A stretch of DNA of 64,000 nt, from positions 310,001 to 374,000 of the forward strand of contig NZ_CP065383.1 in the NCBI RefSeq assembly GCF_015775515.1, in the 5' to 3' direction. Shown piece after piece: positions 25,549-34,456 of this stretch. Source of the stretch: Atribacter laminatus. Lineage in GTDB: Bacteria; Atribacterota; Atribacteria; Atribacterales; Atribacteraceae. Under the pieces are notes generated by a model. That model was not told the origin of the DNA, searched no databases, and saw only the letters and a list, made by a program, of their open reading frames with translations. The position numbers and the translations under genes were made by a program. Within the stretch, counting starts at the first letter, position 1. Each line of letters opens with the position of its first letter.

Positions 25549-26394
25549 TTATGAATTCAATGCTGAAGAAAGAGCTTCTTCTATATCCTTTTGGTCCTTG
25601 GACATCAGATGAAGAATACAATGGGTGGGACATTTTTCCACACATAAACCACATAACGTACATTTTTCCTGATCGATCTGGATCACTCCATCCTGGAAAT
25701 GAATGGCTTGAACTGGACAGGTTTTCACACATAGTTGACATTTTATGCACCCCTTACTGCAAACCCGCCGTACTTCCTTTCCACTAGCTGGAGAAGAACA
25801 TGCTAATCGAACTTGTTCTCTCCCCGGAACTAAGACTAATACCTTGCGTGGACACTCCTCAACGCATTTTCCACAACCAGTACATTCTTCCCAATCAATT
25901 ACTGGAAGACCGGTTTCAGGATTGATATGAATAGCGTCAAAGGGACAAATTTTCTCGCAGGTGCCCAATCCCAAGCAACCATTAACACAACCGATATGAG
26001 ATACACCTAAAACCGCTGCTGCTCGACAATCATCAATTCCTTGGTAAGCACCTAACTCTTGAACTGTTCCTTTTCCGCCCTGACAGACCAACATTGCCTT
26101 TTTGGTTTCTAAATTTCCAGTGGTTTTTCCAGTAAGCTTAGCGATTTCAGTCCACACTTTCACGCCGCCAACCGGACAGGCATTCACTGGAGCGTCTTCG
26201 TTGACAATTTTTTCTGCTAACCCGGAACAACCAGGATATCCACAGGCACCACAATTGGCACCAGGCAAAATCTCCTCGATCTTTTTTATTAAAGGGTTGG
26301 TATGTACAGCAAATTTCTGGGCGAACCAAGCCAGCATATATCCGAAAGCTACCCCTAAAATTCCAATCAAAACCGTCGGCAAAAGAATCGACAT
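25549..26394 (-). CDS. rnfB: Rnf complex subunit B (iron-sulfur protein)
   Basis: Iron-sulfur subunit of the ferredoxin:NAD+ oxidoreductase Rnf, 281 residues. An N-terminal membrane helix (about 5-22) anchors it. A CGACGYPGC...C four-Cys domain follows. Then come two double-cluster ferredoxin modules: CVNGCLGLGTCEKICP with CTGCGKCVEECP, and CIKCQLCVKTCP with CTLCGLCVEKCP. This gives at least five [4Fe-4S] sites, more than in short proteobacterial RnfB and like clostridial forms. It probably takes electrons from reduced ferredoxin. It is the last rnf gene, 14 bases after rnfA. Confidence 0.96.
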   Translation of the reverse strand: MSILLPTVLIGILGVAFGYMLAWFAQKFAVHTNPLIKKIEEILPGANCGACGYPGCSGLAEKIVNEDAPVNACPVGGVKVWTEIAKLTGKTTGNLETKKAMLVCQGGKGTVQELGAYQGIDDCRAAAVLGVSHIGCVNGCLGLGTCEKICPFDAIHINPETGLPVIDWEECTGCGKCVEECPRKVLVLVPGREQVRLACSSPASGKEVRRVCSKGCIKCQLCVKTCPVQAIHFQDGVIQIDQEKCTLCGLCVEKCPTHCILHLMSKDQKDIEEALSSALNS

Positions 26395-26408
26395 TTCAGC
26401 ATCCTCCT

Positions 26409-26999
26409 CTACTTAATCAAACCCTTAAACCCAATAAAGGCAATGGCAAGGAGAGCGGTAACAATAAACGCCATTGGATACCCCCGATAAAAATTCGGTA
26501 CTTTTGCATACCGCAATTTTTCCCGAATACCGGCTAACAAAACGGTGGCAACAGTAAAACCAAGAGCAACACTGATACTATAGATGACCACTTGAAGAAG
26601 ATTGTAATTATAATCAACACCAAAAAAAGTAACTGCTAATATCGCACAATTGGTGGTTATTAAAGGGAGATAAATCCCCATGGCTCGATAAAGATTAGGT
26701 AGGTTTTTTTTCAGTAATATTTCGACTAGTTGCACCAATACTGCAATAACTAAAATAAAAACCATAATTCGTAAATATTCAAGTCGGAGAGGAATAAAAA
26801 TATAATTCCAAAGACCCCAGGTTACGATGGACGAAAGCACCATAACAAAAGCAACCGCCATCCCCATGCCAAGTGAATTGGAGATATTGGTCGACATACC
26901 AATATAGGGACACAACCCGATGTATCTGGCTAAAAGGATATTTTCGATAAAAGCAGCGCTGATAATAATTTTAAAGAGGTCAACAAAGGTTACGCTCAT
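26409..26999 (-). CDS. rnfA: Rnf complex subunit A
   Basis: Integral membrane subunit with six helices, 196 residues. The family stretch ILLARYIGLCPYIGMS carries the conserved Cys that, with its RnfE partner, holds an iron-sulfur cluster inside the membrane. TTNCAILAVTFF is the second typical Cys segment. The start overlaps the end of rnfE by four bases (ATGA). Confidence 0.96.
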   Translation of the reverse strand: MSVTFVDLFKIIISAAFIENILLARYIGLCPYIGMSTNISNSLGMGMAVAFVMVLSSIVTWGLWNYIFIPLRLEYLRIMVFILVIAVLVQLVEILLKKNLPNLYRAMGIYLPLITTNCAILAVTFFGVDYNYNLLQVVIYSISVALGFTVATVLLAGIREKLRYAKVPNFYRGYPMAFIVTALLAIAFIGFKGLIK

Positions 27000-27595
27000 T
27001 TATTCGTCCTCCTTGATACATGGTTGAGTACCCCGATATAAATACCAATCAGGAGGAAAGCTCCTGGAGGAAGAATCATAAACATCATGTTTTGATAGGT
27101 TTCGGGTAAGATTGGAACGGAGAGGATTGAGCCATATCCAAATAACTCACGAACCACTCCGATTGCAGTAATAACCAGTGTATATCCGATTCCCATTCCC
27201 AAAGCATCGGCTATCGACGGGAGGAGCGGCTTTCTGGAGGCAAAAGCTTCAGCGCGTGCCATAATAATGCAATTGACTACAATTAAGGGAATAAAAACTC
27301 CCATGGCTTTAGATAAAGGTGGTAGATAGGCTTTCATAACCAAATCGACAATGGTGGTAAAAGTTGAAATGACTACAATAAAAATTGGAATTCTAACTTG
27401 ATCAGGGATTCCTTTTCGTAAAAGAGAAATGACTATACTCGAACAGGTCAATACAAAAATGACTGCAGCCCCCATTGCAAGACAGTTTTCGACTTTTACC
27501 GAAACTGCCAAGACCGAACAGAGCCCTATCATGAGACGTAAAACTGGGTTTTCTCCGATTATCCCGTTTTTAAAATAAAACCAAAACTGTTTCAT
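26996..27595 (-). CDS. rnfE: Rnf complex subunit E
   Basis: Six-helix membrane subunit homologous to RnfA and inserted in the opposite sense, 199 residues. ATG 27595 is preferred because GGAGG precedes it and it overlaps the rnfG stop (ATGA). An in-frame start 14 codons earlier would run into rnfG. Family motifs are ENPVLRLMIGLCSVLAVS and IVVNCIIMARAEAFASR, with Cys residues matching those of RnfA. Confidence 0.95.
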   Translation of the reverse strand: MKQFWFYFKNGIIGENPVLRLMIGLCSVLAVSVKVENCLAMGAAVIFVLTCSSIVISLLRKGIPDQVRIPIFIVVISTFTTIVDLVMKAYLPPLSKAMGVFIPLIVVNCIIMARAEAFASRKPLLPSIADALGMGIGYTLVITAIGVVRELFGYGSILSVPILPETYQNMMFMILPPGAFLLIGIYIGVLNHVSRRTNK

Positions 27596-28161
27596 TGACC
27601 GGCCTCCTTTCCCAACTCCGACAAAACACCTTGGCAAGCTCGAATAACCGCTCGGGAAGAAATTGTTGCCCCAGATAAAGCTTGAATATCGCGATTGAGT
27701 TCGAAAGAATCAGTTAATGGTTTGTTTTGAAATTGTTCTTGAAAATTCATACTAGTGATTTCTGAACCCAAACCTGGAGTTTCTTGGTGTTCCAAGACTC
27801 TCATTCCAACCATGGTGCTGGTTTGAGTTGATATTGCGATTAACAATACAATCTGACCACCATATCCCTTGGAACCTACCCGATACACTTTTCCAATTTT
27901 TTGGTCACCTTGATAAGCTTGATATTGAGCGATGATGGTAAAACCCTGGTTTTCTGTCTCAGAACTTACCTCCCGATCAGATGCCCCCTCCAGCTCAAAA
28001 CGATCGGCTATTGGATAAACTATTTTCAAAGAATCCTCGAGTTCTTTTAAGCTATTTATCGCAATTGCTTTTTGTGTTACCTGATTGACAGCTGCCAAGG
28101 ATGCAGCTGCAATAGCGCATACAACTGCCAAAGTAAGAGAAATTTTCAATTGTGGTTTCAT
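27592..28161 (-). CDS. rnfG: Rnf complex subunit G (FMN-binding)
   Basis: A 189-residue subunit with one N-terminal membrane helix and an extracytoplasmic FMN-binding domain. The motif SGATISS near residue 168 supplies the Thr that takes covalent FMN. GLGSEITSMNFQEQF is the conserved segment before it. The gene overlaps rnfD by four bases and rnfE by four. Confidence 0.96.
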   Translation of the reverse strand: MKPQLKISLTLAVVCAIAAASLAAVNQVTQKAIAINSLKELEDSLKIVYPIADRFELEGASDREVSSETENQGFTIIAQYQAYQGDQKIGKVYRVGSKGYGGQIVLLIAISTQTSTMVGMRVLEHQETPGLGSEITSMNFQEQFQNKPLTDSFELNRDIQALSGATISSRAVIRACQGVLSELGKEAGQ

Positions 28162-29153
28162 GATTGCTTCACCCCAAAACGTCTTGGTAATAATTTATCC
28201 AGAAGTGGAACAACTGCGTTCATGACTAAAATCCCGAAAGTTACTCCTTCAGGATAACCACCTAAAATTCGAATAATACAGGTAATTGCACCCGCACCAA
28301 AACCAAATATGATTCTCCCCTTAAATGAGAGAGGCGAGGTGGTATAGTCATTGGCCATAAAGCAGGCTCCGATAATCGCCCCTCCGGCAAAGAGATGATA
28401 GATGGGGTTTTGACCGGTGATGAGGGCAACGCAGGACAAGCCAATAAGAAAAAAGAGTGGAACATCCCATTTTACAATTCCTAATCCCAACAGTAAGAAA
28501 TACCCAATGAGAAGGAGCAAAACTGAAGTTTCTCCGATGCTTCCAGGAACGGTACCAACAAAAAGCCGCCAGAGAAGGCGGGGCTCAAATTGAGAAAGGA
28601 CTTGAAATCCATATTCCTTGGTTAAGGTTAATGCTGTTGGAGTGGTAACTGCATCAATCCCCTGGGGCATGGTGGCTAGCCCTTGATCAATCGTGGGAAA
28701 AGCAAAGGGAGCCTTGGCATACCAGGAAGTCATAACTTTTGGCCACGATATGAGCAGAACTGCGCGACCTACCAAGGCTGGATTGAAAATATTTTGACCT
28801 AATCCCCCAAACATCTGTTTTCCCAAAATTATCGCTATTCCTCCTCCAGCAATAGCTATCCAAAAAGGCGAACCAGGGGGAAGAGATAATCCAAGCAGAA
28901 GACCAGTTACCAGGGCACTGCCATCCTGGATGGTCACTGGTTTTTTAAAAATTTTACAATCAAGCCACTCGAAAAAAAGACAGCTTAAAATACAAATTAT
29001 AAGAGGTGCAAGAGTTAATTTAGGACCAAAAAAATAAATACCCCAAATTGTTGCAGGTATTAAAGCCACAACGACCATGAACATAATTTTCGGAACGGAA
29101 GCTGGACTTTTCAAATGTGGTGCAGGGGTTTGAAAAAAACGCAGTTCTCCCAT
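28158..29153 (-). CDS. rnfD: Rnf complex subunit D
   Basis: A 331-residue NqrB/RnfD-type membrane subunit with about nine helices. GGLGQNIFNPALVGRAVLL (near residue 105) and the TTPTALTL loop (near 168), which should carry the covalent flavin Thr, are present. Together with RnfA and RnfE it forms the ion-translocating core. GGAGGGAAA precedes the ATG, two bases after rnfC. Confidence 0.96.
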   Translation of the reverse strand: MGELRFFQTPAPHLKSPASVPKIMFMVVVALIPATIWGIYFFGPKLTLAPLIICILSCLFFEWLDCKIFKKPVTIQDGSALVTGLLLGLSLPPGSPFWIAIAGGGIAIILGKQMFGGLGQNIFNPALVGRAVLLISWPKVMTSWYAKAPFAFPTIDQGLATMPQGIDAVTTPTALTLTKEYGFQVLSQFEPRLLWRLFVGTVPGSIGETSVLLLLIGYFLLLGLGIVKWDVPLFFLIGLSCVALITGQNPIYHLFAGGAIIGACFMANDYTTSPLSFKGRIIFGFGAGAITCIIRILGGYPEGVTFGILVMNAVVPLLDKLLPRRFGVKQS

Positions 29154-29155
29154 CT

Positions 29156-30487
29156 TTATTTCCCTCCTTTCTTTGCCCGAAGAAGAATCTCTGCTTTTGC
29201 AATTTTAATGTAATGAGTTATCGGTATACCGGCGGGACAGACGTAAGAACAACTCCCACACTCTATGCAATCAAGAGCTCTTTGTTTTTTTGCTTCCTCA
29301 AAATCACCATGTTCAGCATATCGAACTAAATCGGTTGGCAAGAGATACATTGGACAGTGGTCAACACACCGTCCACAGCGTATACAGGAATACTCTTCTT
29401 TTGTAATATTTTTCCTCAAAAAAACAAACCCAGAGGTTCCCTTTACAACTGGTACTTCCAAGGTAACCTGGGCAATGCCAGTCATCGGTCCTCCCATAAT
29501 AGTCTTTTCAGGAGACACCTGAAATCCTCCACAATAATTGACCAAATCCAATAAACGTACTCCAATTGGAACATCAAGATTCTCTGGATTAGTTAAAGAA
29601 TCTCCGGTTAATGTAATGACTCTTTCAATTAATGGAATCCCCTCTTGGGCTTTTCGTCCAATTGCCCAAGCAGTTTGCACATTACTCACCACCACTTGAA
29701 CATCAAGAGGTAATCCCCCCGGTGGTACCTCTTTTCCTAATATGGTTAAGATTAAATGTTTTTCTGAACCTTGAGGATATAAAACCGGAAGAGGGAAAAT
29801 TTGAATGGGCAGTGGAAAATTCTGAAAATTGCGAGTAATTCTTTCAATACAATCTGGTTTATTTTTTTCAATACCAATTATAATTTTTTTAGCACCACAA
29901 GCTCGAGCTAAAAGAAAAACACCGGTTAAAATGAAATCAGTTCGCTCGACCATAACTCGATGATCACAGGTAATAAAAGGTTCGCACTCTGCTCCATTGA
30001 TAAGCAGAGTATCAATTTTCTTTCCTGAAGGAGGGCTCACTTTGACGTGAGTTGGGAAAGCTGCGCCTCCTAAACCAACAAATCCACCTTCTCGTATCCA
30101 ATTTTGGATACTTTTCGGGTCCATTCCTTCCATTTCTTCTTGAGATAAAATCCCATTTATTTCATCCTCTTGAGAACCATTATTTTCGATAACTATCGCT
30201 CCAAACTTTCCTCGAGTTGGATGCGGACATTCTTCAATTCCTAAAACTTTTCCAGCAATAGGAGAATGAAGAGGTGCGGTAACAAAAGCGTCAACATCGG
30301 CTATTTTCTGACCTCTTTTAACCATATCACCTTTTTTTACTAATGGTTGTAGCGGAGTCCCAGTATGTTGAAGAAGGGGAAGATACACTTTATCTGGAGA
30401 GGGAAATTTTTTAATTGGCTTTTGAGCCGTCAAATCTTTAAATGTAGGAGGATGAATACCCCCATGAAACAATTTGCCTATCATCAT
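29156..30487 (-). CDS. rnfC: Rnf complex subunit C (NADH-binding iron-sulfur protein)
   Basis: Cytoplasmic NADH/FMN and iron-sulfur subunit, 443 residues from ATG 30487 (GGAGGAAGAG upstream). It has an N-terminal barrel-sandwich domain (GGIHPPTFKDLT; GTPLQPLVKKGD; SPIAGKV), a Rossmann-like nucleotide domain (GGFVGLGGAAFPTHVK; NGAECEPFITCD), a SLBB region, and two clusters (CIRCGRCVDHCP and CIECGSCSYVCP). It is the first rnf gene, 35 bases after the biotin carboxylase gene. The order C-D-G-E-A-B matches clostridial operons. Confidence 0.97.
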   Translation of the reverse strand: MMIGKLFHGGIHPPTFKDLTAQKPIKKFPSPDKVYLPLLQHTGTPLQPLVKKGDMVKRGQKIADVDAFVTAPLHSPIAGKVLGIEECPHPTRGKFGAIVIENNGSQEDEINGILSQEEMEGMDPKSIQNWIREGGFVGLGGAAFPTHVKVSPPSGKKIDTLLINGAECEPFITCDHRVMVERTDFILTGVFLLARACGAKKIIIGIEKNKPDCIERITRNFQNFPLPIQIFPLPVLYPQGSEKHLILTILGKEVPPGGLPLDVQVVVSNVQTAWAIGRKAQEGIPLIERVITLTGDSLTNPENLDVPIGVRLLDLVNYCGGFQVSPEKTIMGGPMTGIAQVTLEVPVVKGTSGFVFLRKNITKEEYSCIRCGRCVDHCPMYLLPTDLVRYAEHGDFEEAKKQRALDCIECGSCSYVCPAGIPITHYIKIAKAEILLRAKKGGK

Positions 30488-30522
30488 CTCTTCCTCCATA
30501 TTAACAATGAAAAATTTATCGA

Positions 30523-31869
30523 TCAAATATCTTCGATTTCATCTTCAATAAACCGAGTATGAAATACGCCTCTTAAGAAATCATCATTTTGCAATATTTT
30601 TAAATGAAAAGGAATTGTAGTCGGTACCCCTTCGACGACAAATGAATGAAGTGCCTCTCGAGAACGACGTATTGCATGGATTCGATCAGTATCCCAAACA
30701 ACTAACTTAGCAATTAAAGAATCATAGAATGATGGGATCTCATACCCGGAATAACAATGTGAATCAATTCGAATTCCTGGCCCACGAGGTGTTTCATAAT
30801 TTTTGATAAAACCTGGTGCCGGAATAAAATTCCGAAATGGATCCTCAGCATTTATTCTCATTTCGATGGCATGACCTCTTTGATTGAACTGATTGATATT
30901 TAATTGGAGTGGTTCACCTGAAGCTAATTGAATTTGCTCACGAAGGATATCCACACCTGATATCATTTCGGTAATTGGATGTTCTACCTGAATACGAGCA
31001 TTTAACTCCATAAAATAAAATCGCTGATCATCGGTGACTAAAAATTCCATGGTACCACAAGTAGAATATTCTAATGCCTCAGCAGCCTTAACTGCAGCAT
31101 CACAGATTTTTTTTCTTAAGTTATCATTTAAAAATGGAGACGGGGCCTCTTCTAATATTTTTTGCCTACGCCGCTGTAATGAACACTCTCTTTCCCCCAA
31201 ATGAATGGTTTTCCCAAATCGATCAGCTAAAATCTGAACTTCGATATGCCGAGCATTATCAAGTATCTTTTCAATATAGATCTCTTCATTTCCAAATGCC
31301 ATTTTTGCTTCTCGACGAGCACTTTTGAATGCCTCTTCTAAATTCTTATCGTTCTCGACCACTCGGATACCTCTCCCACCTCCTCCCAAACAAGCTTTCA
31401 TCATAAATGGAAAATTTATTTCGCTGGCAATTTTTTTGGCTTCTTGTAAAGTATTCACCACTTCCAGGGAACCAGGGACTACCGGCACCCCTGAATCATG
31501 AATTATTTTTTTGGCCGAGAGTTTATTCTTCATTTTTTGGAGAACATTTACACTTGGTCCAATAAAAGCGATTCCATTTTCCTGTAATTTTTGAACAAAA
31601 AGAACATTCTCGGACAGGAAGCCATAGCCTGGATGGACAGCATCAGCTTTGGTGAGGAAGCAAGCTTTTAAAATTTTATCAATATTAAGATAGGATTCAG
31701 CTGGGGAGTTTCCGCCTAATGCAACTTTTTGATCAACATCGCGAAGATGGATAAGATTTCGATCAATATCAGAAAAGACTCCAACTGTTTTAATATCCAT
31801 TTCACGACAAGCCCGGACAATCCTCAGCGCAATTTCCCCGCGATTCGCAATCAATATTTTTTGAAACAA
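30523..31869 (-). CDS. accC: Biotin carboxylase (acetyl-CoA/pyruvate carboxylase subunit)
   Basis: ATP-grasp enzyme that carboxylates biotin with bicarbonate. The TTG at 31869 is chosen because GAGGTGATT sits just upstream; it gives 448 residues, matching the E. coli length. Motifs are KILIANRGEIALRI (N-domain), GGGGRGIRVV (ATP lid), EMNARIQVEHP (catalytic) and the C-terminal IPFHLKIL region. There is no biotin carrier or carboxyltransferase gene nearby, so its partner, in fatty acid synthesis, pyruvate carboxylation or a decarboxylase, is unknown. The position between a K+ transporter and rnf is unusual. Confidence 0.94.
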   Translation of the reverse strand: MFQKILIANRGEIALRIVRACREMDIKTVGVFSDIDRNLIHLRDVDQKVALGGNSPAESYLNIDKILKACFLTKADAVHPGYGFLSENVLFVQKLQENGIAFIGPSVNVLQKMKNKLSAKKIIHDSGVPVVPGSLEVVNTLQEAKKIASEINFPFMMKACLGGGGRGIRVVENDKNLEEAFKSARREAKMAFGNEEIYIEKILDNARHIEVQILADRFGKTIHLGERECSLQRRRQKILEEAPSPFLNDNLRKKICDAAVKAAEALEYSTCGTMEFLVTDDQRFYFMELNARIQVEHPITEMISGVDILREQIQLASGEPLQLNINQFNQRGHAIEMRINAEDPFRNFIPAPGFIKNYETPRGPGIRIDSHCYSGYEIPSFYDSLIAKLVVWDTDRIHAIRRSREALHSFVVEGVPTTIPFHLKILQNDDFLRGVFHTRFIEDEIEDI

Positions 31870-31936
31870 TAAAATCACCTCGTATTCCACTAAATCAAAT
31901 AAACTATTGAGAGATGACAACTATTTAGAAATCAAC

Positions 31937-33307
31937 TTAAAGCTGAACCCCCTCTTCGGGGTAAAGGATACATTCCTTTTCATCTTTCTTCACTGGATAA
32001 ATTGCCAAACCCAATAAACCCACTTTTCCATAATACATCATAACCATAAGAAGAAACTTACTCAAAGTAAATAATCTTGGCGTTATTCCGGTTGATAAAC
32101 CAACGGTACCAAAAGCTGAAAATACTTCAAAAATTATTTGAGTTGGGTTATTGGGTTGATAACTCATTATAATAATAGATACTACCGAAACTAACAAAAA
32201 GGGCAGAATCGTTTGAGCTATAGCCCGATAAATGGTTTCGTTTGGAATCCGGCGATGAAAATATTCAACACGGTTTTTTTCTTGTGCCACACCCTTGACT
32301 ATCCCCAATAGTAAAGCAAGGGTGGTAGTCTTAATGCCACCCCCGGTCCCACCCGGGGATGCGCCAATAAACATAAGAAAGATCATAATAAATAAAGAAA
32401 TTGAACGCAAAGAACGAATCGGAATCGTATTAAATCCCGCCGTTCGTGGAGTTACCGCCTGGAAAAAACTCGTTAGTACTTTATGGCCAGGACTAAGTAT
32501 TCCAATCGTATTCGGATTATTCCACTCAGTTAACAGAATGAGAAGTGTTCCAGCCAGCAAAAGAAGAATGGTAACCCGAATCACTACTTTACTATGGAGA
32601 CTTAAAATTCGATGTTTGGTGATGACTTCCTTGAGAACCATAAAACCCAATCCACCCGAAATAATCAAAAAACACAAAGTCAAAACAACCAAAGGATTTT
32701 GAACAAAATCTTCAAAACTATTTGAAAATATTGAAAACCCCGCATTACAAAAAGCGGAAACGCTATGAAATATTGAGGCAAATATCGCTTTGGGCAAAGG
32801 ATATCGCCCGATAAAACTGATCAGGAAAAGAAAGGCTCCTAAGGCTTCAAAGGTAAAAGTATACTTTAATACATTGAGTGTAAATCGAACAACTCCACCA
32901 GGAGTTTCTAAACTAAAAGTCTCCTTTAAAGCAAGACGGTCACGATATTCAATTCTTCTTCCCAAACCAATAGCGATCAGGGTGGTTAAAGTCATGTAAC
33001 CCAAACCACCACATTGGATAAGAACCAAGATGACAATCTGACCCCAAAAGGAAAAAAATGTTGCAGTATCAACCACAATTAAACCAGTCACACAGATGGC
33101 CGAAGTTGAGGTAAAAACAGCATCGATAAATTTCAGGTCTTTTCCAGGAGCAGTCATACCAGGAAGCATAAGTATAAAAGAACCAAGAAGGATAACGGCT
33201 ATATATCCCAATAATATAATTTGAGCGGGTTTAAACATTATATGCCGCTCATGATTGACCGAACCAAAGATTGATGTACTTTTTCCAGTATCCCGAATAA
33301 CTAACAT
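31937..33307 (-). CDS. TrkH/KtrB-type potassium transporter
   Basis: Inner-membrane K+ (with Na+ or H+) symporter of 456 residues with four pore-forming repeats. Selectivity-filter glycines lie in SAICVTGLIV, SAFCNAGFSI, RTAGFNTI and GTVGLSTG. The cytoplasmic gating partner (TrkA or KtrA, with RCK domains) is not in the window. An in-frame ATG at residue 24 (MFKPAQIILLGY) is an alternative start, since no ribosome site is seen before 33307. It heads the run accC-rnfCDGEAB and could help balance charge, but that is speculation. Confidence 0.92.
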   Translation of the reverse strand: MLVIRDTGKSTSIFGSVNHERHIMFKPAQIILLGYIAVILLGSFILMLPGMTAPGKDLKFIDAVFTSTSAICVTGLIVVDTATFFSFWGQIVILVLIQCGGLGYMTLTTLIAIGLGRRIEYRDRLALKETFSLETPGGVVRFTLNVLKYTFTFEALGAFLFLISFIGRYPLPKAIFASIFHSVSAFCNAGFSIFSNSFEDFVQNPLVVLTLCFLIISGGLGFMVLKEVITKHRILSLHSKVVIRVTILLLLAGTLLILLTEWNNPNTIGILSPGHKVLTSFFQAVTPRTAGFNTIPIRSLRSISLFIMIFLMFIGASPGGTGGGIKTTTLALLLGIVKGVAQEKNRVEYFHRRIPNETIYRAIAQTILPFLLVSVVSIIIMSYQPNNPTQIIFEVFSAFGTVGLSTGITPRLFTLSKFLLMVMMYYGKVGLLGLAIYPVKKDEKECILYPEEGVQL

Positions 33308-33412
33308 AATTCAAGTATGATTTATCGTTTTTTAAATATTTTTCTTGCTTTTAGGAAGCCAAGCCAAAGATGTATTTATTTCAATTCAATCTCGCTTATT
33401 CTATCACATAAC

Positions 33413-33441
33413 TTGCACAGGATTAAATCGTAGTGTAGTAT
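33413..33441 (+). promoter_or_regulatory. Candidate promoter placing the hflK start at the transcript 5' end
   Basis: TTGCAC (33413-33418), 17-base spacer, TAGTAT (33436-33441). The -10 box ends one base before the first ATG (33443), and transcription would begin near the second in-frame ATG (33449). With no ribosome site visible, a leaderless mRNA is a reasonable reading. Confidence 0.45.
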
Positions 33442-33442
33442 T

Positions 33443-34456
33443 ATGAATATGGATAACAACGAATTTAATGAATTTGATAGAAAGATTATTCACATTTACG
33501 ATTCTAAAATAGTCCGGTTATTAAAAAAGCTCGGTTATTTGGTTATTGTGATATTCCTTGCAATTTACCTGCTTACTGGAATTTACATAGTCGGTCCTGA
33601 TGAAGTTGGAATGATTAAACTTTTCGGTGAATTCGTCCGGCAGGTCCCTCCAGGAATTCATTATCATATCCCTTATCCTTTTGAAACTGTCATTAAACCA
33701 AAGATTACCGAGGTCCGCCGTGTGGAAATTGGGTTTCGAACCCTCAGCACCGATCCAATCCCCCGCTATCAATACTTTCCCGAAGAATCGCTGATGCTTA
33801 CTGGAGATGAAAATATTGTTGATTGCCAATATACAGTGCAATACCGAATTAGTGAACCTTATTTGTTTCTATTCAGAGTGAAAGATGTCGATTCTGCAGT
33901 AAAAAAAGTGGCTGAATCAGCTCTTCGGGAAATAGTCGGGAAAAAGGATATTGATGAAGTTCTCACTTCAGGAAAAACTGAAATTCAGGATGAAACCAGG
34001 GCTCTTATTCAATCAATTTTAGATCGATATGAAGCCGGCGTTCAGATTATTGCTGTTCAGCTTCAGGATGTCCAGCCTCCTGAAGAAGTGGTTTCGGCTT
34101 TTAAAGATGTTGCCAGCGCTCGGGAAGACAAGGTTCGTTTTGTAAATGAAGCTGAAGGGTACCGTAGTGAAGTTATTCCCAATGCTCGTGGGCAAGCCGA
34201 GCAAATCATTAAAGAAGCTGAAGCCTGGCAAGAAAAAGTGGTGAAAGAAGCTGAAGGAGACACTTCCCGTTTTCTTCAAGTTCTCCAAGAATATATCCTG
34301 AACAAAGAAGTTACCCGTACCCGTCTCTATCTGGAAACCATTCAGAAGGCGTTTCCTCTGGTTCAAAAGTATCTCATCGATAGTTCCACGGCTTCCCAAG
34401 ATATTCTAAAGTTACTCCCCTTAACTGGAAAGGATGGTTCAGCCGTTGTCTATTAA
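33443..34456 (+). CDS. hflK: HflK-like SPFH-domain protein
   Basis: Membrane protein of 337 residues with one N-terminal helix (about 30-48), a band-7/SPFH domain (YIVGPDEVGMIKLFGEFVRQVPPGIHYHIPYPFETV) and a C-terminal coiled coil rich in Glu/Ala/Lys (about 235-290). With HflC it forms large membrane vaults that regulate the FtsH protease. The true start may be the ATG at 33449 (separate promoter entry). The hflC gene overlaps its 3' end by 23 bases. Confidence 0.9.
   Translation: MNMDNNEFNEFDRKIIHIYDSKIVRLLKKLGYLVIVIFLAIYLLTGIYIVGPDEVGMIKLFGEFVRQVPPGIHYHIPYPFETVIKPKITEVRRVEIGFRTLSTDPIPRYQYFPEESLMLTGDENIVDCQYTVQYRISEPYLFLFRVKDVDSAVKKVAESALREIVGKKDIDEVLTSGKTEIQDETRALIQSILDRYEAGVQIIAVQLQDVQPPEEVVSAFKDVASAREDKVRFVNEAEGYRSEVIPNARGQAEQIIKEAEAWQEKVVKEAEGDTSRFLQVLQEYILNKEVTRTRLYLETIQKAFPLVQKYLIDSSTASQDILKLLPLTGKDGSAVVY

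Noticed and set aside
32295-32702. 135-codon open frame on the plus strand
   Set aside because: It lies antisense inside the K+ transporter, has basic low-complexity sequence and lacks a ribosome site.
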